In this document: positions 5,733 to 10,389 of the stretch, piece after piece
Position numbering within the stretch: the stretch's first letter is position 1
How the letters are laid out: each line of letters begins with the position of its first letter
Assembly (NCBI GenBank): GCA_018066005.1
Contig: JAGHSG010000158.1
Coordinates: 1-10,389 of the forward strand
Direction of reading: 5' to 3'
DNA: 10,389 bases
Origin: Bacteroidales bacterium
Lineage (GTDB): Bacteria > Bacteroidota > Bacteroidia > Bacteroidales > Paludibacteraceae
Translations under genes and position numbers: made by a program
Notes under the pieces: model-generated
Databases searched by the model: none
What the model saw: the letters and a program-made list of their open reading frames with translations, nothing else
Told to the model about the DNA's origin: nothing

Positions 5733-6460
5733 AGTTTAGCGGTAAGGGCGCACCAGAGGTTATCCTCCGGAACGGGAGCAGTAATGCAAATATGCTCGTG
5801 CGAGACAGGGTGCTCAAAAGCAATCTGACGTGCGTGCAGACATATTCCCCCATCCGGATTACTACGCTTGGCACCATATTTGAGGTCACCTTTGACGGGG
5901 CAACCTATGGCTGCCAATTGGCAACGAATCTGGTGATGACGTCCTGTCTCCAAATGAATCTCCAACAACGTATAACGCTCCCCAACAGCCAATGTTTTAT
6001 AAGTCAAAATGGCTAACTGGGCGTCTTTGGCTTTGGGATTAGCAACAAAGGATTTATTCAGTTTCTCATTGCGAATAAGGTAATTCTCCAATCGCCCTTC
6101 GGCTTCGGCAGGTTGCTTCTCCACAATTGCCCAATAGACCTTTTCAATGGGGAATTGGTGAATTGGTGAATCGGTGAATTGATGAACTGACGAATTGATG
6201 GACTGGCTCTTTTGGCGGAACATGTCGTTCAGGCGTGAGAGAGCTTTGCTGGTGCGGGCAAAAAGGACTACCCCACTCGTGGGACGGTCTAACCGGTGAG
6301 TTACGCCCAAAAAGACTTCTCCGGGTTTGTTGTATTTCTCTTTTATATACCGCTTTACCGTTTCCGAAAGCGGCTCGTCGCCCGTCTTGTCCCCCTGCAC
6401 AATCTCGTTGCAGGTCTTGGAGACGGCTATGATGTGATTATCTTCGTAAAGGACAGTCAT
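5729..6460 (-). CDS. RluA-family RNA pseudouridine synthase with repeat insertion
   Basis: It isomerises uridine to pseudouridine in rRNA or tRNA (COG0564 family). The 243 residues hold the catalytic motif HRLDRPTSG (55-63, nucleophile D58), the strand YTLLEIHLETGRHHQIRCQL, and the GCPVKGDLKYGA segment. There is no N-terminal S4 domain, as in the short TruC/RluA-type enzymes; the target base cannot be named from the sequence. Between FRQK (81-84) and PIEKVYWAIVEKQP lies an extra Ser/His/Gln-rich stretch (85-103) encoded by degenerate 8-bp repeats. Relatives normally pass straight from ...MFR to K-x-YWA(I/L)V. The frame is intact, and both flanks are well conserved, so the enzyme is probably functional with a surface loop. 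The ATG at 6460-6458 gives the usual MTVLYEDNHIIAVSK start. The stop overlaps that of the serine ammonia-lyase. It is the last gene of the permease-GSCFA-synthase group. Confidence 0.93.
   Translation of the reverse strand: MTVLYEDNHIIAVSKTCNEIVQGDKTGDEPLSETVKRYIKEKYNKPGEVFLGVTHRLDRPTSGVVLFARTSKALSRLNDMFRQKSQSINSSVHQFTDSPIHQFPIEKVYWAIVEKQPAEAEGRLENYLIRNEKLNKSFVANPKAKDAQLAILTYKTLAVGERYTLLEIHLETGRHHQIRCQLAAIGCPVKGDLKYGAKRSNPDGGICLHARQIAFEHPVSHEHICITAPVPEDNLWCALTAKL
6152..6207. repeat. Degenerate 8-bp tandem repeat inside the pseudouridine synthase gene
   Basis: Seven 8-bp units, read on the plus strand: GAATTGGT, GAATTGGT, GAATCGGT, GAATTGAT, GAACTGAC, GAATTGAT, GGACTGGC. Three units (24 bp) make an 8-residue period on the coding minus strand, seen as INSSVHQF then TDSPIHQF. 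Because 8 is not a multiple of three, change by one unit would shift the frame. Only the first two units are identical, so the array is decaying rather than freshly expanded. Confidence 0.85.
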
Positions 6461-6470
6461 AATATGTACA

Positions 6471-6498
6471 ATTTAGTTATGTACAATGTACAATTTAT
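6471..6498. repeat. Dispersed 28-bp spacer repeat, copy 2
   Basis: This is the second copy of the repeat at 3063-3090 (27/28 identical, same orientation). It fills the spacer between the pseudouridine synthase start and the GSCFA gene and runs four bases into the end of the GSCFA reading frame (stop at 6497-6495). A further partial copy, GTACAATTTA, lies just before it at 6466-6475, so the spacer is locally duplicated. Confidence 0.8.
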
Positions 6499-7283
6499 TT
6501 AATCCACGGGAATTGTTTTTTAGGGTTTTCTTCGTCCCTGGCTAACTGGCGTTGGAAAGCCTTGGCTTCTTGTGAATCGGGTTTGAGAATCTTGTGATTC
6601 TTATTGAGCCACAACTGGTGCAACATATGCATCTTTTCGGCAATGGACTTACCATACATAAAGACAATACGAAAGCGCTCCCAGATATACGAAATAGCTG
6701 TTTTAGACGGGTGCAACATATCTTCGTCATAGTAACGGTAGTCCCGCAATTCGTCCATCAGGATTTCATAAGACGGGAAATAAACCGTCCGTGCTTTGGT
6801 GCCTTTCTGCAACGCATCCACCGCTTGCAGCAAGATACCCTTGCTAATCTGATTCTCGTGCAAACCGTCCTTGATATGGCGGATAGGCGAAACGGTGAAG
6901 ATAAAGCGTTTGTTGTAATACTTATCCAAGACCGGACGCCAAGCATCTACAATCTGCTCCACCGTCAGACGGCGGCGAACAAAGAGATTAGCAGGTTTCT
7001 TCTCGCAGTTATCCACAACACGGCCTTCCAATTCATACACCCACGCCGTGCCAAACGTAACGATAATAACATCGGCTTTCTGCACCTCGGCATCATCCAT
7101 GTGATGCACGATAGAAATGGGATTATACAACGTTCCTGACGGATTGGCTTCTACCTGAAGAAAATACTCCTTCATCTTCTCCGCCATATTGGTAGAGAAA
7201 CAGGAACCAAGCAGCAAGATATGGTCTTCGACCTGAATCTGCCACGCATTATTGGTAATTTGTACTTTGGTTGAGAATTCCAT
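6495..7283 (-). CDS. GSCFA domain protein (SGNH-hydrolase-like), short form
   Basis: The 262-residue protein of the GSCFA family (PF08885) is named for its first motif, here HILLLGSCFSTNMAEKM (21-37, GSCFS instead of GSCFA). Other family landmarks are NPSGTLYNPISI (47-58), VTFGTAWVYELEGRVVDNCEK (75-95), FTVSPIRHIKDGLHEN (129-144), YFPSYEILMDELRDYRYYDEDMLHPS (168-193), and a C-terminal helix ending in EAKAFQRQLA. The order resembles the SGNH fold (GxC block I, D-x-x-H block V), but substrate and role are not established. As I recall, Bacteroidota homologues are about 310-330 residues and carry a His/Phe-rich segment (HSFxHH...F) between the NP...SI and TFGTAW blocks. Here only about ten residues join these blocks, so a conserved stretch appears missing. 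No frame disruption is visible. The gene starts 9 nt after the permease stop, suggesting co-transcription. Confidence 0.88.
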   Translation of the reverse strand: MEFSTKVQITNNAWQIQVEDHILLLGSCFSTNMAEKMKEYFLQVEANPSGTLYNPISIVHHMDDAEVQKADVIIVTFGTAWVYELEGRVVDNCEKKPANLFVRRRLTVEQIVDAWRPVLDKYYNKRFIFTVSPIRHIKDGLHENQISKGILLQAVDALQKGTKARTVYFPSYEILMDELRDYRYYDEDMLHPSKTAISYIWERFRIVFMYGKSIAEKMHMLHQLWLNKNHKILKPDSQEAKAFQRQLARDEENPKKQFPWIK

Positions 7284-7292
7284 ATTTTAAAG

Positions 7293-8519
7293 TTATTCAA
7301 AGTGCATGACTTGGGCGGGGGATATACGCGTTACGATAGCGGACGGGGCTAAAAGGATAAGCAGCGTAATAATAACCGTTCCAATATTGAGCAGAAGAAA
7401 TGCCAACCACGGGAAAGCAATAGGTACATAACTGACAAAATACGTGGAGGCATCCAACGGCAACACATGGGTGAAATACTGTATTGCCGCCAGTCCCAAA
7501 CCTATTATGTCGCCCCACAGAACGCCTTTACCTATCAGCAAAGCCGATTGCGTGATAAAGACACGGCGCACGAAGCGATTATTGGCGCCAAGGGCTTTGA
7601 GCGTTCCTATCAAACGTATGCTATCCAAGATAAGAATAATCAGTCCCGAGACGATATTAAACCCGGATACACATAGCATCAAAATAATGATTACAACCAC
7701 GTTCATATCCAATAAATCCAACCATGAGAAGATTTGCGGATTGAGCTGTTTAACCGTTTGTGTATAAAGGATTTGTGAATCTTCTTGTGCATTATTGACC
7801 GTAGCGAAATAGACATAATCCGCCGCTTCATCCAAATAATCCAAGTCATCCACCAATATCTCCACTCCGGACGATAACGAATCGGACCAGTGATTCAGTT
7901 GCCGGATAACACGCTCCTGCCCGATGATGAACAACTCGTCAAACTCCATAAAACCGGTCTCATAAATGCCCGACACGGTGAACTTGCGCACCCGCAGATT
8001 ATCCCCCACAAAATAGCAATAGAACGAACTATCCACCCCTAACCGCATCCATGAAGCCACGGCAGCGGATACCAAGACCTGTTGTGGCTCTTGCGGCACG
8101 GTCCCTTGCACCATATTATCCGCAAAATAATCCCAATAAGACGTTCCTTTGACCACTACACCATGAAATGAATCATCTGTTTTGAGCACGCCGGGCTTGG
8201 TCAAGAAGCGATTAGCCTGCCGTACATGCGGTAAGGTCTCCAAAGCCGCAATAAGCGAGTCCGTCACCGTAACGGGTGACAGTTCAAAGGTGTTATTGTT
8301 CTCATAATTAGTAACCTGGATATGCGCCCCGAAACCGGCTATTTTGTTCGTGATAGTGCGCTTAAAGCCCACTACGATACAGAACGTCAGAATCATAACC
8401 GCCACCCCAATAATCATACCCCACAAAGCCACCCGGACAGCAGGGCGCGAAGCACGGTTCTCTCCTTTTTGAGAGAAATAAATTTTATGGGCTATGTATG
8501 TTTCTGCACGTAATGGCAT
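7293..8519 (-). CDS. ABC transporter permease, FtsX/LolC-LolE type
   Basis: This is an inner-membrane permease subunit of the MacB/LolCDE type, which uses a separate ATPase for mechanotransmission; in LolCDE it releases lipoproteins for outer-membrane sorting. With the ATG at 8519-8517 (MPLRAETYIAHKIYFSQKGE) it has 408 residues, the usual LolC/E size. TM1 is at about 30-52 (VALWGMIIGVAVMILTFCIV). A large periplasmic domain follows (about 55-268). Then come TM2 (about 272-298), TM3 (about 320-345) and TM4 (about 371-393), with a short tail ending ISPAQVMHFE. The opening YIAHKIYFS...S+P.VRVA is characteristic of LolC/E-like proteins in Bacteroidota. The frame extends 44 codons upstream to 8651, but that extension has no homologous look and would overlap the divergent gene. 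No ATP-binding subunit lies in this window. GSCFA follows after 9 nt. The family is sure; the cargo is inferred. Confidence 0.92.
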   Translation of the reverse strand: MPLRAETYIAHKIYFSQKGENRASRPAVRVALWGMIIGVAVMILTFCIVVGFKRTITNKIAGFGAHIQVTNYENNNTFELSPVTVTDSLIAALETLPHVRQANRFLTKPGVLKTDDSFHGVVVKGTSYWDYFADNMVQGTVPQEPQQVLVSAAVASWMRLGVDSSFYCYFVGDNLRVRKFTVSGIYETGFMEFDELFIIGQERVIRQLNHWSDSLSSGVEILVDDLDYLDEAADYVYFATVNNAQEDSQILYTQTVKQLNPQIFSWLDLLDMNVVVIIILMLCVSGFNIVSGLIILILDSIRLIGTLKALGANNRFVRRVFITQSALLIGKGVLWGDIIGLGLAAIQYFTHVLPLDASTYFVSYVPIAFPWLAFLLLNIGTVIITLLILLAPSAIVTRISPAQVMHFE

Positions 8520-8533
8520 AATTTTTGTAGTAC

Positions 8534-8557
8534 TTTTATCAAAATCTTTTGATAAAA
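8534..8557. promoter_or_regulatory. Perfect 24-bp inverted repeat between divergent genes (candidate operator)
   Basis: TTTTATCAAAA (8534-8544), TC, TTTTGATAAAA (8547-8557): the two 11-bp arms are exact inverted repeats. The site fills most of the 37-bp gap between the permease start (8519) and the LTxxQ gene start (8557), and the last base is the A of that ATG. A weak -7 match, TACTTTTA (8531-8538), overlaps its left edge. Binding of a dimeric regulator would affect both genes; as RNA it would be a weak AU stem. The element is seen; the role is inferred. Confidence 0.55.
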
Positions 8558-8952
8558 TGAAACGGCTTTTTTGTATTCTATTGATTGGTTGTTCGTATCT
8601 GACTCTCGCAGCCCAGAACATTCCCCAGCGTCTGCCGGAAGAGTATGCCATGAAGCAAACAGAGATGGTTTGTCGTGAATTGAATATAACCGATAGTATT
8701 CAGCGACATAAAATCTATTGTATGCATCTCAAATATGCCAAGATGCGGGAGGTCAGCAACACACGCATGGAAGCGTTGGAGCGTATGCAAGCCATGACGG
8801 AAGAATTAAAAGGCATCCTAACCGCCGAGCAATACGAGCGTTTCATGAACCAGCAGATAACGTCTCAGCCTCGCACGCCACAAAACCCATACGGTTCAAT
8901 GCCCAGTATACCATCCATGCCAAAGCAGCTCCCACCAGAAGACCGCCAATAA
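8557..8952 (+). CDS. Small exported LTxxQ-type protein (Spy/CpxP-like), hypothetical
   Basis: The 131-residue secreted protein has unknown exact function. The N-terminus MKRLFCILLIGCSYLTLAAQN is a signal peptide. Cleavage near LTLAAQ by signal peptidase I fits best; a lipobox-like LIGC at 9-12 exists, but the segment before it is very short. The mature part is almost all helix: an N-terminal helix with EMVCRELNITDSIQRHKIY, then YAKMREVSNTRMEALERMQAMTEELKGILTAEQYERFMNQQ. The LTAEQYERF motif and basic/Met-rich helices resemble the LTxxQ (Spy/CpxP) fold, whose members are periplasmic chaperones or stress sensors, and related Bacteroidota proteins. The tail (about 105-131) is Pro/Ser/Gln-rich and probably disordered. 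The ATG at 8557 is chosen because it starts the signal peptide; an in-frame ATG at 8494 would add 21 residues overlapping the permease start. The last 110 bp overlap the PAP2 gene on the other strand. Confidence 0.82.
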   Translation: MKRLFCILLIGCSYLTLAAQNIPQRLPEEYAMKQTEMVCRELNITDSIQRHKIYCMHLKYAKMREVSNTRMEALERMQAMTEELKGILTAEQYERFMNQQITSQPRTPQNPYGSMPSIPSMPKQLPPEDRQ

Positions 8953-9430
8953 TATCGCCCGGGTAGTGAACTCCCAAATACATTCGACTATAACAATTCA
9001 TAGCCACCCATAGCATAAGCGGAAGGGTGGCTTTCCAATTCTTCCATATTAACGAGAACAACAGACCGCACGACATGGTGTTGGCTGCGTGGCTGCTGAC
9101 AAAACCGTAGGCACCGCCCCTGTAGTTATTGACAATATGCAACAGCCCTTCCAAAGCCGGTTCATGCGTAGGACGCGGACGGCAAACAAGGTGCTTGATA
9201 ATGCCCGACGATATATAATCGCTCAGCCCTACTGCCACGCCAAAGCCGGCTAACAGGACAAGGGCTTTTTTCCATCCGAAACGCCAAAACAGCAAGCCCA
9301 CCAACACGGCATATAAAGGCAACCACGTAAGTTTGCCGGATATAATCCACATCAATTGATCCGCCCAAGGGGCGTTCCAATTATTGATGGCTACCAACCA
9401 CGCTTGATCTATTTGTATCAGTTGCTCCAT
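8843..9430 (-). CDS. PAP2-family membrane phosphatase
   Basis: The 195-residue integral membrane phosphatase of the PAP2 superfamily acts on lipid phosphates or diphosphates such as undecaprenyl diphosphate or lipid A phosphate; the substrate cannot be decided here. The three catalytic motifs are present in order: K79-HLVCRPRP (C1), VSSHAAN with H114 (C2, the Bacteroidota variant of PSGH), and SRMYLGVHYPGD (C3, R149, H155, D159). About five hydrophobic segments surround them, the last being IIGGLLVGAALAWMVYWAL (160-178). The ATG at 9430 lies inside the 3' end of rsmE (50-bp overlap, different frame), which suggests translational coupling. The C-terminal 36 codons overlap the LTxxQ gene on the opposite strand, including the last membrane segment. 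It is the third gene of prfA-rsmE-PAP2 as far as visible. Confidence 0.93.
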   Translation of the reverse strand: MEQLIQIDQAWLVAINNWNAPWADQLMWIISGKLTWLPLYAVLVGLLFWRFGWKKALVLLAGFGVAVGLSDYISSGIIKHLVCRPRPTHEPALEGLLHIVNNYRGGAYGFVSSHAANTMSCGLLFSLIWKNWKATLPLMLWVAMNCYSRMYLGVHYPGDIIGGLLVGAALAWMVYWALNRMGFVACEAETLSAGS

Positions 9431-10124
9431 AATTCATAAGAATGGCCGTGTGACAAGCCACAACCCCTGCTGTTTCGGTACGCAGGCGACTATCGCCCAG
9501 ACTGACCGGAACAAAACCTAATTGCAAGGCATCCTGTATCTCCTGCTCGGAGAAATCTCCCTCGGGACCGATGAGTACAAGAACATCCCTACCCTTGCTT
9601 ATTTCGTTTTTGAGTATTTTCTTATCTTCCTGGTAACAATGGGCAATGAACTTGTCCTGTTCCTTGGCTGCGCGTATAAACTCGTCGTAAGGCGTCAGTT
9701 CATTCAGTTTGGGCAAGTAAGGCGTCAGACTCTGCTTGGCGGCAGAGAGGATAATCTTCTGCAAACGGTCTATACGCAGTTGCTTACGCTCGGAGAAGCG
9801 GCAGAGCAAAGGTGTTATTTCATCCACCCCTATCTCGGTACATTTCTCCACCATCCACTCCAATCGCTCCACGTTCTTGGTTGGTGCGATGGCTATATGT
9901 AAGTAGAAATTATGATTCTTCGTCTGTTTTTCCTGCGAAATAATCTCAAACTCACAATGCTTGGGATGCGGGTTGGTAATACGTGCCATATAGGTCGTTC
10001 CCCGTCCGTCCGTGAGCAGAATATCATCGCCTTTGGTGTAACGAAGTACGCGCACGCAATGCCCGCTTTCTTCTTCATTAAGGCAATGAACGGTGTTTAT
10101 ATCCGGTGTGTAAAAAAGGTACAT
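9381..10124 (-). CDS. rsmE: 16S rRNA (uracil(1498)-N(3))-methyltransferase RsmE
   Basis: RsmE methylates N3 of U1498 in helix 44 of 16S rRNA, near the decoding site, using S-adenosylmethionine. The 247-residue protein has an N-terminal PUA-like domain (about 1-70, H22-CVRVLRYTKGDDILLTDGRG) and a SPOUT domain with the trefoil-knot motifs VLIGPEGDFSEQE (183-195) and VSLGDSRLRTETAGVVA (207-223). IAPTKNVERLEWMVEKCTEIGV (79-100) and LSAAKQSLTPYLPKL are also typical of the family. The ATG at 10124 gives the normal start MYLFYTPDI. The tail after AILMNYG (NRSSVVGSHQ) runs about 15 residues beyond the usual end and is the part overlapping PAP2. The gene lies 27 nt after prfA on the same strand, so both are probably co-transcribed. 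Confidence 0.96.
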   Translation of the reverse strand: MYLFYTPDINTVHCLNEEESGHCVRVLRYTKGDDILLTDGRGTTYMARITNPHPKHCEFEIISQEKQTKNHNFYLHIAIAPTKNVERLEWMVEKCTEIGVDEITPLLCRFSERKQLRIDRLQKIILSAAKQSLTPYLPKLNELTPYDEFIRAAKEQDKFIAHCYQEDKKILKNEISKGRDVLVLIGPEGDFSEQEIQDALQLGFVPVSLGDSRLRTETAGVVACHTAILMNYGATDTNRSSVVGSHQ

Positions 10125-10151
10125 ATTAGTTTAGAGTGGAGAGTTTAAAGA

Positions 10152-10389
10152 TTAAAACTCACTTTCTTTGAGTCGTTCAGCGTTTTCAGCTACGGTCAAG
10201 GCATCTATGACGCCCTGTATATCGCCGTCCATAAAGGCGGTCAGGTTGTAGATAGTAAAGCCGATGCGGTGGTCGGTTATACGTCCCTGCGGGTAGTTGT
10301 ACGTACGAATCTTGGCACTACGGTCACCCGTCGATACCATCGTTTTACGTCGTGCAGCTATATCATCCACGTATTTCTGATGCTCCTTA
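10152..10389 (-). CDS. prfA: Peptide chain release factor 1, C-terminal end (truncated by window edge)
   Basis: RF1 recognises UAA and UAG stop codons and triggers peptide release. Only the last 78 residues are inside the window. They begin KEHQKYVDDIAARRKTMVS and continue TGDRSAKIRTYNYPQGRITDHRIGFTIYNL, a highly conserved RF1/RF2 signature (D-R-S-x-K-I-R-T-Y-N-x-P-Q-x-R-x-T-D-H-R). The end is VIDALTVAENAERLKESEF, which fits RF1. The GGQ and PxT motifs and the start codon lie beyond the right edge. The frame is open to the edge, so a GTG at 10370 is an internal valine codon and not a start. It is the upstream gene of the rsmE-PAP2 group. Confidence 0.95.
   Translation of the reverse strand, partial: KEHQKYVDDIAARRKTMVSTGDRSAKIRTYNYPQGRITDHRIGFTIYNLTAFMDGDIQGVIDALTVAENAERLKESEF

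Noticed and set aside
8557..8592. Lipoprotein signal (LIGC) in the LTxxQ protein
   Set aside because: The segment before the cysteine is only 11 residues and hydrophobic sequence continues past it to LTLAAQ, so signal peptidase I cleavage is more likely; not fully excluded.
8520..8651. 44-codon N-terminal extension of the permease
   Set aside because: The extension overlaps the divergent LTxxQ gene and its signal-peptide region, and the LolC/E-like start is at 8519.

Overview
The window reads as chromosomal core sequence from a member of the order Bacteroidales (phylum Bacteroidota). The evidence is the rimP-nusA-infB order with a very long, charged and Pro/Ala-rich IF-2 N-terminus, a GSCFA-domain protein, a PAP2 phosphatase with the VSSHAAN form of its second motif, the near absence of purine-rich Shine-Dalgarno sites, and promoter-like TTG-N20-TACTTTTG elements that match the Bacteroidota -33/-7 consensus (TTG ... 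TAnnTTTG). Genus and species cannot be fixed from the sequence alone.

Layout. (1) 1-3052, minus strand: translation/transcription operon rimP > nusA > infB. infB runs off the left edge exactly in the GTPase P-loop. (2) 3053-3328: a compact non-coding region with two face-to-face, nearly mirror-image promoters, a leader hairpin on the rimP side and three 22-bp-spaced repeats on the other side. (3) 3329-5732, plus strand: an AAA+ ATPase with a C-terminal DUF4143 region (AT-richer by eye, probably accessory), then an iron-sulfur L-serine ammonia-lyase. (4) 5729-8519, minus strand: FtsX/LolC-E-type permease > GSCFA protein > RluA-family pseudouridine synthase, closely spaced. The synthase carries an in-frame insertion made of 8-bp repeats. 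(5) 8557-8952, plus strand: a small exported LTxxQ-type (Spy/CpxP-like) protein, divergent from the permease across a perfect 24-bp inverted repeat. (6) 8843-10389, minus strand: prfA (3' end) > rsmE > PAP2 phosphatase. PAP2 overlaps rsmE at its start and the LTxxQ gene at its end.

Functionally the window is mainly translation: ribosome maturation (RimP), initiation (IF-2), termination (RF1), rRNA methylation (RsmE), RNA pseudouridylation, and transcription elongation (NusA). Around these sit an envelope group (LolC/E-type permease, PAP2 phosphatase, exported LTxxQ protein) and serine catabolism. No tRNA, rRNA, CRISPR array, transposase or clear intrinsic terminator was recognised. The convergent gene pairs physically overlap, leaving no room for a conventional terminator between them.

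I find no convincing multi-gene undescribed system. The signals most worth a second look are the repeat-studded leader of the DUF4143 ATPase with its mirror promoter pair, the 8-bp repeat insertion in the pseudouridine synthase, the perfect palindrome at 8534-8557, and a 28-bp dispersed spacer repeat at 3063 and 6471.
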